Assembly (NCBI RefSeq): GCF_023016005.1
Contig: NZ_JALKAZ010000001.1
Location: 124,001 to 188,000 of the forward strand
Direction of reading: 5' to 3'
DNA from: Erythrobacter sp. F6033
Lineage (GTDB): Bacteria > Pseudomonadota > Alphaproteobacteria > Sphingomonadales > Sphingomonadaceae
DNA length: 64,000 nucleotides
Every line of letters begins with the position of its first letter. The stretch's first letter is position 1. The position numbers and the translations under genes are program-made. The notes beneath the pieces were generated by a model that worked only from the letters and a program-made list of their open reading frames with translations, was not told the DNA's origin and made no database searches. Shown here one piece after another: positions 26,456 to 35,088 of this stretch.

Positions 26456-28339
26456 ATGACTGGTATTGCAGCCATCTTTGCAGAAGCTCCTTCGACCGCG
26501 AAGTTGGGATCAATGATCCAGGTTTTGGCGCACAATCCGCACGACACGTCTGACAATTGGTCGAGCGGCAAGATGGCGCTCGCGGCGTGCAGATTGCCGA
26601 CTAGTGCCGAAGCATTGGAAGCCAGTCAGCCCTATCGTTCGACAGCCCCCGGATTGGGTTTGGTGTTTGATGGTTTTTTGACGAACTGTGAGGAATTGCG
26701 ACGCGATCTAAAGAGCCGCGGTGTTCAATTGCGAAACCGTTCTGACGAAGAATTGGTGATACGATCCTATGAGCAATGGGGGGAGGAATGCGCATCACGA
26801 ATAGAGGGTGAATTCGCTTTTGTTGTCGCCGATTGTCGCCGCCAGACCATGTTCTGCGCGCGCGATCATCAGGGGTTGCGTCCGTTGTTCTACAGCATGC
26901 AGGATGGTGGCTTCATCGCCGGCTCAAGCGTCGCCGTTGTATTAGCCGCGCTCGGTAAACAACCGGACTACGACTACGATTTCCTAGCCGAGGCTATGGT
27001 TGGTGAAATCCATTCCGTTGATCGCACACCATGGGATGGGATCAAACGCGTCCCATCTGCCCATTCTTTGTCATTCTCCCCTGAACGCACCAGAATACAG
27101 CGATACTATTCCCTCCCGGCATCGCCCGTTATTCGTGCGCGATCGGATAGAGATTTTATCGAAGAATATCGGGAGGTTTTGCGTGATGCTGTACGCCGGA
27201 CGTCTCGGACAAATTTGCCGCTCGCAATCGAAGTCAGCGGCGGCCTTGATTCCTCTGCGGTCTATTGCCTCGCCGTAGAAATGGCGCGCGACCACAAGCT
27301 CCTAGCACCGGAGATCAGGGCGTTCACATTGCGCGGTGAAGCACGATCTGTGTCAGACGAAGTCCGTTATGCGAGGGCGGTCACGGAATTCACAAACACC
27401 GACCTCCGCGAATATGAATTGTTTCGGCCTGACCTCGATTGGTTCGAGGCAGAGGGTGAAAAAGCCGAGGACCTCCCAACCTATACTAATGCAGCGCAAT
27501 CGATCCTAATGGCGCAGTCTATGGTCGCGAATGGCTCGCGGGTATTCCTCAATGGAGTGGGAGGGGATCAGTGGCTGGACGGCAGCCACAGATACTTTGC
27601 CCAAGCCATCCAGTCGCGCGATGCAAAGCGATTTCTGAGCCATTTGCGGCGAGATATTGAGGCCTATGGCGTTCGCTGGTCGGTACCCTTTGCTCTTAAG
27701 GAATTGTTGTTCGCGGCTCTGCCAACGTCTGCTCGTTTGTCGCTAAAGAAACGGCGCGGCGACTTTGGAAAGCTAGTGGCCGATCCTGTGCAATTTCTAG
27801 ATGCTGGGTTTGCCGATAGAGTGGGGGCGGCAAAGCTCGATTATTTTTCATCCCTGCCAAACGATGACACGGGCAATGCGAATGCCAGAAAGCTTGATGC
27901 TTGCGTCAGTCAAAGTGCCTTTGATCTGATGGCTCGGCAACATGCGCGCCTTGGGCTGGAATCGCGCAGTCCGATGCTTACTCGGCAATTTATCGAGTTT
28001 ACAGCAAGTGTGCCTGAAGATTTGAAGCTTCGAGGTGGTCAGACAAAGTGGCTGCACCGCGAAGCAATGCGCGGACTTATGCCAGATTGTGTTGTGGACC
28101 GTGAGGACAAGGCTTCTTTTCCCGAAAGGAAGCATGACCGCGAAATACGTATCATGTGCGAGCCGGAGCGGAATGGCGTCTTACAACCGCTAGTTGATCC
28201 GGACGCCTTCCGTGCATTTTGCGCGCAGCGTGAGGAGGACGACATTGATGATCTGTGGGGCTGGCAGTATTGGGGGATATTCCGCACAGTAAGCTTTTTG
28301 CGAAATGCGGGCGTAACCTTGGATGCAGGTCGGAACTGA
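26456..28339 (+). CDS. Asparagine-synthetase-like / lasso-peptide-cyclase-like protein
   Basis: A 627-aa two-domain protein. Residues about 2-165 keep the glutamine-amidotransferase fold (FDGFLTNCEELRRDL, GEFAFVVADCRRQTMFCARDHQGLRPLFY), but the catalytic Cys2 is Thr, so glutaminase activity should be absent. Residues about 230-600 are the synthetase domain with an intact PP-loop SGGLDSS (261-267) that adenylates a carboxylate. Loss of Cys2 with a live PP-loop is typical of macrolactam cyclases such as McjC. The neighbours (HPr-kinase-like, PqqD, ABC exporter, nucleotidyltransferase) fit that reading. Alternative: an amidotransferase acting on the polysaccharide. Confidence 0.8.
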   Translation: MTGIAAIFAEAPSTAKLGSMIQVLAHNPHDTSDNWSSGKMALAACRLPTSAEALEASQPYRSTAPGLGLVFDGFLTNCEELRRDLKSRGVQLRNRSDEELVIRSYEQWGEECASRIEGEFAFVVADCRRQTMFCARDHQGLRPLFYSMQDGGFIAGSSVAVVLAALGKQPDYDYDFLAEAMVGEIHSVDRTPWDGIKRVPSAHSLSFSPERTRIQRYYSLPASPVIRARSDRDFIEEYREVLRDAVRRTSRTNLPLAIEVSGGLDSSAVYCLAVEMARDHKLLAPEIRAFTLRGEARSVSDEVRYARAVTEFTNTDLREYELFRPDLDWFEAEGEKAEDLPTYTNAAQSILMAQSMVANGSRVFLNGVGGDQWLDGSHRYFAQAIQSRDAKRFLSHLRRDIEAYGVRWSVPFALKELLFAALPTSARLSLKKRRGDFGKLVADPVQFLDAGFADRVGAAKLDYFSSLPNDDTGNANARKLDACVSQSAFDLMARQHARLGLESRSPMLTRQFIEFTASVPEDLKLRGGQTKWLHREAMRGLMPDCVVDREDKASFPERKHDREIRIMCEPERNGVLQPLVDPDAFRAFCAQREEDDIDDLWGWQYWGIFRTVSFLRNAGVTLDAGRN

Positions 28340-28415
28340 ATTGAACGATTTTTTACGCTGTAGGGTTGCAGATCTTGCGCAAAAGCCATTGCGGCTTGGG
28401 CCGAACGCAGGATGA
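28323..28415 (+). CDS. Candidate 30-codon ORF bridging the cyclase-like and methyltransferase genes
   Basis: ATG at 28323 lies inside the end of the cyclase-like gene, and the TGA at 28413-28415 overlaps the methyltransferase start (ATGA). The peptide begins MQVGTELNDFLRCRV and ends RLGPNAG. It could be a translated coupling peptide. It could also be the true N-terminus of the methyltransferase separated by a +1 frameshift, since its charged helical style runs naturally into the downstream protein. No ribosome site is evident, and it lacks lasso precursor motifs. Confidence 0.35.
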   Translation: MQVGTELNDFLRCRVADLAQKPLRLGPNAG

Positions 28416-29539
28416 GCGATGCCCTGTTTGAACATGTCAGCTATTTGAGTCTGCCGAACCGCAGCGACCTTTATCGTTCTGCCATTTCGACGTGCGTTGC
28501 CTCTGGCAGTTCGGTTGCTGATCTAGGGTGCGGTGTCGGAGTTCTAGGCATTTTTTGCCTTGAGGCTGGAGCCAGTCATGTCTGGGGCATCGACAACAGC
28601 GACGCGATTCATCTGGCGAACGAGACTATCAAGAACAACGGATTGGAGGCCGAATACACCTGCATAGCTAGCAGTACGTTCCACGCTCAGTTGCCCGATC
28701 CAGTCGACGCTCTAATTTGTGATCATGTGGGTTATTTCGGGATCGATTACGGCATCATCGATATGATCCGCGATGCGGCAAAACGGATGTTGAAGCCCGG
28801 CGGAACCATCATTCCCGAAAGCCTTACATTGCATGTTGCCGGAGTGAATTCTGACCATTGCCGCGACAAAGCAAGCGCGTGGTCGAAAGATATCATACCT
28901 GAGCGTTTTCGTTGGATTGATGAGCAAGCCCGCAACACGACATATTCGCACGATTTTTCACCGGAAGAACTATGCAGTTCTCCAGCAAAATTGGGTTCGG
29001 TCAAGTTGGATGCAGACACGCCCGACTACTTTTCATTCGAAGCGGAAATTCTCGTTACGGAAACCGGTCGTTTCGATGGTTTCGCGGGTTGGTTCAACGC
29101 TCACCTCGGCGGCGGTGTCTGGATGACCAATTCGCCGCTGGATCCGGAAAGCATAAAGCGCTCGCAAGCCTTTTTCCCGGTTGTTGAGCCTTTCGAAGTG
29201 AACGAAGGTGACGTGGTCGCAGTTACCCTGCGAATAAGGCCCGATGGCAATCTGTATGCATGGAATGTTGCGCCTCCGGATGGAGCAACAACACTCAAAC
29301 AATCGAACTGGGGCAGCACGATATTGACGGAGGGAGATCGCGCTATTGGTGGAAGTGACCCTGTAGTTCTCAATGATCGTGTGAAGGCGCAGCTCTATAT
29401 CCTTTCCCTTGTCGACGGGAAACGGTCGGGCAAAGAGATTGAAGAGATCGTGGTCCGCGAAAACCCGGATCTATTGCCCAGCCTTGAAGCAACGCGCGAT
29501 CTAGTCAGGGACGTTCTTCGGCGCAGCGCTGTGTCCTGA
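28412..29539 (+). CDS. SAM-dependent methyltransferase (PRMT-like fold) with PqqD-like C-terminal domain
   Basis: A 375-aa protein. Residues about 20-130 are a class I methyltransferase: VADLGCGVGVLGIFCLEAGA binds SAM, and WGIDNSD is the acidic strand. The region LICDHVGYFGIDYG stands where protein arginine methyltransferases carry the double-E loop, here with Asp in place of the first Glu. A beta-barrel part follows. Residues about 315-375 (YILSLVDGKRSGKEIEEIV) resemble the PqqD winged helix that binds RiPP leaders. It may therefore methylate a peptide. It overlaps the next gene by one base (TGATG). Confidence 0.7.
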   Translation: MSDALFEHVSYLSLPNRSDLYRSAISTCVASGSSVADLGCGVGVLGIFCLEAGASHVWGIDNSDAIHLANETIKNNGLEAEYTCIASSTFHAQLPDPVDALICDHVGYFGIDYGIIDMIRDAAKRMLKPGGTIIPESLTLHVAGVNSDHCRDKASAWSKDIIPERFRWIDEQARNTTYSHDFSPEELCSSPAKLGSVKLDADTPDYFSFEAEILVTETGRFDGFAGWFNAHLGGGVWMTNSPLDPESIKRSQAFFPVVEPFEVNEGDVVAVTLRIRPDGNLYAWNVAPPDGATTLKQSNWGSTILTEGDRAIGGSDPVVLNDRVKAQLYILSLVDGKRSGKEIEEIVVRENPDLLPSLEATRDLVRDVLRRSAVS

Positions 29540-30396
29540 TGAAGTTGATTGTTCATGAAGTCAGGCACCAAGAGCCGCTCTTAACCGATCCGTATGATCG
29601 CTGGCTGGCACCTACTGGTGAGTGCGTGTGTGAATTTCATCGCACACTGTCCGAGTTCGTTCTCAGATTTCCGGACCAAGTCGACTTTCTCGTCAATCTT
29701 CAAGCGAGTTCTGTTCAGGCTTGGCCCGCATCCGGCGGTAGCGTTGAAATCGCGAGAAAGTTGTTCGAGAATTCCATTCTTCCGTTGATCGGCAACCACG
29801 ACGGTGGCTTATTTCTCCATGGGAGCGCTGTCCGGGCCCAGTCGGGCGCTATCGGTTTCTTAGGCTACTCGCGCAGCGGCAAGACGACTTTGGCGGGGGC
29901 ATTCGCGAAGGCTGGCTGGCCATACATGTCAGAGGACGTGGTTGATCTTCAATCGACGGACGAAGGCTTTTTACTCCGCCCAAAGCGCTCTGCTTTGCGG
30001 CTCTTCAAAGACAGTGCCAGCCACCTGCTTGGCCTTGCTCTGGATGGAGTCCAGGGCGATGGAAAACAGAGCGTTGATAGCTCGGATGCAATCCCGTTTT
30101 CCGACAAACCCGCCCGCCTTGCTGCGCTCTTCATTTTGGGAGAGGACCATGAAGCTGCGTTATCGATTGAACCGCTGCATGCGTCGGCTGCCTTGCCTCT
30201 CTTGATGAAGCATTGTTTCGTGCTGGATGTAGAAGACCGAGGACGCCTGAAATCGCATTTTGGCCGCCTCGCCGATCTTGCAGACAAGGTTCCTGTGTTC
30301 CAGCTACACTACCCACGCGAATATCCGATTTTGCCTGAGGTCTGCAATGCAGTGGCTCGTATCGAACAAGGATTGGACCGAGATGAAGCTGAATGA
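29539..30396 (+). CDS. HPr-kinase-like protein (HprK-related / lasso peptide kinase-like)
   Basis: A 285-aa P-loop kinase. LFLHGSAV (92-98) contains the conserved HprK-type His; GYSRSGKTT (109-117) is Walker A; WPYMSEDVVDL (127-137) gives the acidic metal/base region. The N-terminal 85 residues are not those of canonical HPr kinase. Relatives adjoin PqqD proteins, either in HprK-related-A cassettes or in lasso clusters where the kinase phosphorylates the peptide C-terminus. No HPr or PTS gene is nearby. It is the third gene of the 26456-30664 operon and overlaps its PqqD neighbour by 14 nt. Confidence 0.82.
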   Translation: MKLIVHEVRHQEPLLTDPYDRWLAPTGECVCEFHRTLSEFVLRFPDQVDFLVNLQASSVQAWPASGGSVEIARKLFENSILPLIGNHDGGLFLHGSAVRAQSGAIGFLGYSRSGKTTLAGAFAKAGWPYMSEDVVDLQSTDEGFLLRPKRSALRLFKDSASHLLGLALDGVQGDGKQSVDSSDAIPFSDKPARLAALFILGEDHEAALSIEPLHASAALPLLMKHCFVLDVEDRGRLKSHFGRLADLADKVPVFQLHYPREYPILPEVCNAVARIEQGLDRDEAE

Positions 30397-30664
30397 TCGA
30401 TATGCCGCATCTGAAGATGTCGTTGCCCGAGAAGTGAGCGGTGAGACAGTGCTGCTCGATTTGAAAAGCGGCCAGTACTTCGGATTGGATGCGGTCGGCG
30501 GCCGGATTTGGGCGCTCCTCACTGATAGGCCGCACAAGCTGGTTGAGTTGTGCGATGCTATCGAGACGGAATTCGAGGCCGCGCGCGATGTGATCGAAAA
30601 AGATATGCTCGCGCTCGCGAAAGATCTCGCCCACCGCGAGCTGATTATCGCTCAGTCAGATTGA
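30383..30664 (+). CDS. PqqD-family peptide-binding protein (RiPP recognition element-like)
   Basis: A 93-aa protein from ATG 30383, 14 nt inside the preceding gene. The PqqD winged-helix pattern is clear: VVAREVSGETVLLDLKSGQYFGLDAVGGRIWALL (strands, then helix) and LVELCDAIETEFEA. PqqD proteins bind leader peptides and deliver them to modifying enzymes; in split lasso systems this is the B1 protein. Its presence predicts a peptide substrate. The end overlaps the convergent ABC transporter gene by 9 nt. Confidence 0.88.
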   Translation: MKLNDRYAASEDVVAREVSGETVLLDLKSGQYFGLDAVGGRIWALLTDRPHKLVELCDAIETEFEAARDVIEKDMLALAKDLAHRELIIAQSD

Positions 30665-32323
30665 TCCCGTCACGTCGGTCACCGTGTTCGCAGAAACCTT
30701 CAAGACGCGATCGGCCAGTGCGAGGCTAGCGGGGCGGTGTGTGATGAGGATGACTGTACGATCTTTCAAAGCATCGATGCAGTCTTCGACAAATGCCGCC
30801 TCACTATCGAGATCGTACATGCTTGTCGCTTCATCCAGGATGTAGATCGGCGGATCACGGAACAAGGCGCGCGCTAAAGCCACACGTTGGCCTTGCCCGC
30901 CCGATAGGCGGACGCCGTTATCGCCAATTTCGGTTTCAAGCCCTCTAGGCAGTTCAGCGATGAAGCTCTCTGCTTGGGCCAATCCAGCGGCCCGCGCGAT
31001 CGCGTCTCGGGATTGATCGCTCTCGACCGTCGATTGGCCGAACGCGATGTTGCTTGCGATTGTCCCGTTGAACAGCAGCGGGCGTTGGGGAACATATCCG
31101 AATTGGCGGCGCAATTCTTGGACCTGAAACTGTGCGATGTCCTTTCCATCTAACGTTATCTGGCCAGCATCGGGCTGATAATAACGGAGCAACAGTTTCA
31201 CGAGGGTGGATTTACCGACGCCGTTATCGCCGGTTAGGGCTACGATTTCTCCACGCCTGATCGAGAGGTCAATGCCAGACAGAACTTGTGGCCTAGCAGG
31301 GTAAGCAAATTGGACATTCTTGAATTCGATGTCGCCATCCGCTCGCGCCAATCGCTCCCCTTGATCATGACCGGGCTCTGGCTCCATTTCGAGCACAGCT
31401 TCCAGCCTTGCCAGTGTTCCCCGAGAGATTTGATAGCTGCCATAGATGTCAGCCAATCCTCCGACCGGCCGCGTTAGCAATGCGGCGTAGAGCAGGAATG
31501 CAAACAGTTCGCCCGGTGTCTGGTTGCCGCTATTCAAAGCATCGCTGCCCAGGATGAGGACTGCAATCGCAGCGAGTGCAGCAATCAGCGCGACAAGCGG
31601 GGCAATGAAAGCACGTATTCGGACCTGCCGGAATGCGACCTGCTGCGATCGACCAACGGCGTCAGAATAGAAATCACGATGATATTGCTCGACTGCGAAG
31701 GACTTTATCGCAGGAACCAACGCAAGATCGTTTTCAGCTGCTGCAAAGACCTCAACTTCGGCCCTTCGCGCTTTGCGGGCTAGTACTCTCAACCTTCTCC
31801 CGACCAGTTTCATTGCGATAAAGAATGCAGGGATCAGGATTGGCATCAAGATCGCGACTGTCGGGTCGATAAGGAACAGGAGGATCACTGCACCCGCAGC
31901 GGTAACAAGCATTGAAGGAACATTGGTGATCGTTGAGGCAAGAAAGCTGCTTAGATTGCCGACTTCGTAGGTCATCAATGCGAGCACATCACCGCTGCGA
32001 CGTTTGTCATGAAACGACATCGGCATAAGGTTGACGTGATTGTAGACCTCTTGGCGCAGTTGCGCGAGAATTCTGAGTGAAGCCGCCGACGACGCAATCG
32101 TCGCGGCGATGTTCAGCGCAGTAGTCGCGACCAGCGCAGCAACCAACAGAACGATGATGGTCTGCAAGTCTTGCTGAGCGCCCGAGACTATGCTGCCAAG
32201 CAATTGACCAGCGAGCCAAGGAATCGCGAGTGTCGCAAGCGCGCTCAACAGCGCCAGACCGCTAATTGTAAGCAACTCTCCGCGAAATTGCTTTGCGCGC
32301 TGCCATAGGAATGCAAGCTTCAT
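30656..32323 (-). CDS. ABC exporter, fused permease and ATPase
   Basis: A 555-aa half-transporter. Six transmembrane helices (residues about 15-290) are followed by a nucleotide-binding domain with Walker A GDNGVGKST (about 370), the signature LSGGQGQRVALARA (about 475), Walker B IYILDEATS and the H-loop ITHR. No N-terminal C39 peptidase domain, so it would export a substrate matured elsewhere. It is MsbA/McjD-like. The gene overlaps the nucleotidyltransferase gene by ATGA and converges on the PqqD gene, so it probably serves the same pathway. Confidence 0.93.
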   Translation of the reverse strand: MKLAFLWQRAKQFRGELLTISGLALLSALATLAIPWLAGQLLGSIVSGAQQDLQTIIVLLVAALVATTALNIAATIASSAASLRILAQLRQEVYNHVNLMPMSFHDKRRSGDVLALMTYEVGNLSSFLASTITNVPSMLVTAAGAVILLFLIDPTVAILMPILIPAFFIAMKLVGRRLRVLARKARRAEVEVFAAAENDLALVPAIKSFAVEQYHRDFYSDAVGRSQQVAFRQVRIRAFIAPLVALIAALAAIAVLILGSDALNSGNQTPGELFAFLLYAALLTRPVGGLADIYGSYQISRGTLARLEAVLEMEPEPGHDQGERLARADGDIEFKNVQFAYPARPQVLSGIDLSIRRGEIVALTGDNGVGKSTLVKLLLRYYQPDAGQITLDGKDIAQFQVQELRRQFGYVPQRPLLFNGTIASNIAFGQSTVESDQSRDAIARAAGLAQAESFIAELPRGLETEIGDNGVRLSGGQGQRVALARALFRDPPIYILDEATSMYDLDSEAAFVEDCIDALKDRTVILITHRPASLALADRVLKVSANTVTDVTGSI

Positions 32324-33471
32324 AGTCGGCGGCCCAGCAACATTTTGAACGTTCCGTCAAGCAAACGGCGAATTTGCAGCGCAAACAATGGCCAATGTCC
32401 GTGATCGGGATACCGGCTTTGCATGAAGTGGCGACCGGGCAGAATGTGTTCTGACACAATGCTCAACTTTGAATGCCAATTCTGCGCGGCATGAAGGTCT
32501 TGCGACAGGCGTTCTAGCGCGGGCGCGCCATAATAGGATGAAATACGATCGAAACTGCCTTGGCCCATCTCCAATGCTTGCCTTGTTTCCGCAGATATCT
32601 GCAAACCCACAGCGCTTTTCGCAAAATCTATAGCTGAGAGCACAGGCTTCGTCGCACTCCAATCATCCGCGATTGCTATCAATGTTCGCCAGTCATGGTC
32701 GGAAAAACCAGCCGCCAAATTATGCAGGTCGAGCGCCCAAATAAGCCTGTTGCCGTCGTGAATTTTCTCGCCCTCGACCAGATAGCCGAATGCCTCGTGC
32801 CCGTTACGGTTGATGCAAATCTGGATAAAACTATCAAGCGGACCAGCAGCGCGGGCGTTTGGAGACAGTGCAGGCAAATCAATCGCTCGGTCTCGGGGAT
32901 GATTGCACGAAATCTCCTTGGCGACGGCCATGCTGGAGCTGGTAGCCCAGTGCAGGTCGATCTGGTGTGCAAAACCAGCTTGTGATTGCAGCACCCACGC
33001 TTCCTGCAGAAAACGGCGATCAGTGCTCGGTTGGAAACCACTTTGGCGCAGAACTTGGCGAACGAGGTCACGATTGCTGGTTTCGACAAGCAAATCGGTA
33101 TCCCCTCGTCGTCTCATACCGGGTTCGGAATATACGGAGTAGGCGAGCGCCGTGCCTTTCATCACTAGCGATGGAATTTCAGCTTGATGGAGCCGCTCAA
33201 TCAGAAGAGCTGTGGCTTTCGCATGATCGGCCTCCCAAACGGCTTGAAGCCTCGCCTCGGTCTTTAGCGCTTCTGCCAACTCTGGCGGCCATCCGTCCAA
33301 CGTCGCAGCGCTATGGGCAAGAAAAGATGCAATTCCGTGAAACTCTAGGCGGCGGATCGCGCCCGGCACACTTTCGCCCAATTCTTCGGGCCATTGGGGC
33401 GCAGTCATCGACCTGAGAATGCTGCGAACACTTTCAGAAAGAAATCGGTCTATGGCTTCGGTGTCTTTCAT
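32320..33471 (-). CDS. Nucleotidyltransferase-family protein (NTP_transf_5-like)
   Basis: A 383-aa protein. VMKGTALAYSVYSEPGMRRRGDTDLLVE (103-130) carries the KG and DxD (Asp124, Asp126) motifs of the polymerase-beta-like nucleotidyltransferase fold; QIDLHW later supplies the third acidic residue. This family recurs next to lasso peptide kinases and PqqD/HprK cassettes; in the pseudomycoidin lasso pathway a relative adds sugars to the phosphorylated peptide. It heads the two-gene operon with the ABC exporter. The exact donor and acceptor are unknown. Confidence 0.85.
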   Translation of the reverse strand: MKDTEAIDRFLSESVRSILRSMTAPQWPEELGESVPGAIRRLEFHGIASFLAHSAATLDGWPPELAEALKTEARLQAVWEADHAKATALLIERLHQAEIPSLVMKGTALAYSVYSEPGMRRRGDTDLLVETSNRDLVRQVLRQSGFQPSTDRRFLQEAWVLQSQAGFAHQIDLHWATSSSMAVAKEISCNHPRDRAIDLPALSPNARAAGPLDSFIQICINRNGHEAFGYLVEGEKIHDGNRLIWALDLHNLAAGFSDHDWRTLIAIADDWSATKPVLSAIDFAKSAVGLQISAETRQALEMGQGSFDRISSYYGAPALERLSQDLHAAQNWHSKLSIVSEHILPGRHFMQSRYPDHGHWPLFALQIRRLLDGTFKMLLGRRL

Positions 33472-33655
33472 AGTCTGCCATGTTGCTGCGCGGTCCGAAG
33501 CGGAGCATCCAACTATGCGGGACTAAGCTCAATTTGGCCAGCGCAGGCTTTGGCGGCTCTCTGCCGGGATATAACTGTGACAGACCTTGACCGCCCATTC
33601 GCCTGCTGCAATGAAATTTGCCTGAAAGTGGCGATCTCTGAAGGGACCAATTGGG

Positions 33656-34546
33656 ATGACATCCGGCCGCAAAGGCATCATTCTGGCGGGTGGTTCCGGC
33701 ACACGCTTGTATCCGCTGACGCGCGGTGTCTCGAAGCAATTGATGCCGATCTATGACAAGCCAATGATCTACTATCCCCTAAGCACACTGATGCTTGCGG
33801 GAATTCAGGACATCCTGATCATCACGACACCTGAAGATGCCGATCAGTTTCAGCGCGTGTTGGGCGATGGCTCAGATTTCGGTGTGGCTCTAAGCTATGC
33901 GGTGCAACCCAAGCCGGAAGGGCTTGCTCAAGCATTCCATATCGGCGCTGACTTTGTTTCCGGTCGGCCAAGCGCTCTGATCCTTGGTGACAACATATTC
34001 TACGGTCATGGCCTGCCGGATTTGCTGAACGCAGCCGACATGCGGTCAAGCGGTGCAAGCGTGTTTGCGTATCGCGTTACCGATCCAGAAAGCTTCGGCG
34101 TGGTCGAGTTTGATAGCGAAGGCAGAGCGATCTCGATTGAGGAAAAGCCGAAAGAGCCGAAGTCGAACTATGCTCTGACGGGCCTCTATTTCTACGATGA
34201 TACAGTCGCCGAGCGCGCCAGAGGCCTAAAGCCTTCGAAGCGCGGGGAATTGGAAATCACCGATCTCAACCGGCTCTATCTCGATGACGAGGCACTTGCG
34301 GTTGAAATAATGGGCCGGGGTTTTGCATGGCTTGATACAGGGACGCATTCGTCTCTGCTTGATGCAGCAAGCTATGTGAGGATCACCGAAGAACGACAGG
34401 GTCTCAAGATCGCTTGTCCGGAAGAAATCGCCTGGCGCAAAGGCTTCATCAATGATGCAGAGCTTGCACGGATCGCAGAGCCGCTGCGCAAATCAGGCTA
34501 TGGCGAGTATTTGCTCCGGCTCTTGGAAGAACCGGTGTTTTTGTGA
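33656..34546 (+). CDS. rfbA: Glucose-1-phosphate thymidylyltransferase
   Basis: First enzyme of dTDP-L-rhamnose synthesis; makes dTDP-glucose from glucose-1-phosphate and dTTP. The 296-aa protein has [43 protein letters not shown], diagnostic for RfbA/RmlA, then LGDNIFYG and the [10 protein letters not shown] block. GAAGGGA at 33640-33646 precedes the ATG by 9 bp. It starts a tight rfbACDB operon and overlaps rfbC by GTGA. Confidence 0.97.
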   Translation: MTSGRKGIILAGGSGTRLYPLTRGVSKQLMPIYDKPMIYYPLSTLMLAGIQDILIITTPEDADQFQRVLGDGSDFGVALSYAVQPKPEGLAQAFHIGADFVSGRPSALILGDNIFYGHGLPDLLNAADMRSSGASVFAYRVTDPESFGVVEFDSEGRAISIEEKPKEPKSNYALTGLYFYDDTVAERARGLKPSKRGELEITDLNRLYLDDEALAVEIMGRGFAWLDTGTHSSLLDAASYVRITEERQGLKIACPEEIAWRKGFINDAELARIAEPLRKSGYGEYLLRLLEEPVFL

Positions 34547-35088
34547 TTTTCCGATCCTGCGACATACCCGGTCCGCTGATCATTGAGCCGCGCGTTTTTG
34601 GAGATGAACGCGGTTTCTTTATGGAGACATGGAGCGAAAGCCAGTTTGCGGATGCTGGGCTCGATTTGAAGTTCGTACAGGACAACCACTCCCGTTCGCA
34701 AAAAGGCGTGCTGCGAGGCCTCCATTTTCAGAACCCTGGTGCACAGGGTAAACTGGTTCGCGTGACGAGCGGTTCGGTGTTCGACGTCGTCGTCGATCTT
34801 CGACGATCATCGGCGCATTTTGGCAAATGGATTGGAGCCGAACTTTCTGCTTCAAACAAACGGATGATCTGGGTGCCAGAAGGTTTTGCTCATGGGTTTT
34901 TGACCCTCGAAGATGACACCGATTTTCTATACAAATGCACCGCGCCATACCGTCCTGAAGCAGAGCATACGCTTGCTTGGGATGATAGCACTGTTGCAGT
35001 GGATTGGCCGCTGAACGGTATCACGCCAATCATTTCGGACAAAGATCGCCGGGGTCAAACTCTGAGCGATGTTGCGGTATTCCCATGA
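34543..35088 (+). CDS. rfbC: dTDP-4-dehydrorhamnose 3,5-epimerase
   Basis: Cupin epimerase of 181 aa, third step of dTDP-L-rhamnose synthesis. [21 protein letters not shown] (catalytic His) and [27 protein letters not shown] (catalytic Tyr region) match RmlC. It starts with GTG at 34543, which overlaps the rfbA stop, and its stop overlaps the rfbD start. Both overlaps suggest coupled translation. Confidence 0.97.
   Translation: MIFRSCDIPGPLIIEPRVFGDERGFFMETWSESQFADAGLDLKFVQDNHSRSQKGVLRGLHFQNPGAQGKLVRVTSGSVFDVVVDLRRSSAHFGKWIGAELSASNKRMIWVPEGFAHGFLTLEDDTDFLYKCTAPYRPEAEHTLAWDDSTVAVDWPLNGITPIISDKDRRGQTLSDVAVFP

Noticed and set aside
26301..26459. 52-codon GTG-initiated plus-strand frame ending in an ATGA overlap with the cyclase-like gene, considered as a lasso precursor
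   Set aside because: No ribosome site, no YxxPxL-type leader or Thr(-2)/Gly(+1) junction with a suitably placed Asp/Glu, and it runs through the divergent promoter region. Most likely chance openness.
33434..33598. 54-codon minus-strand frame upstream of the nucleotidyltransferase, considered as a precursor peptide
   Set aside because: Overlaps the nucleotidyltransferase start, basic Pro-rich composition without leader/core pattern, no ribosome site.
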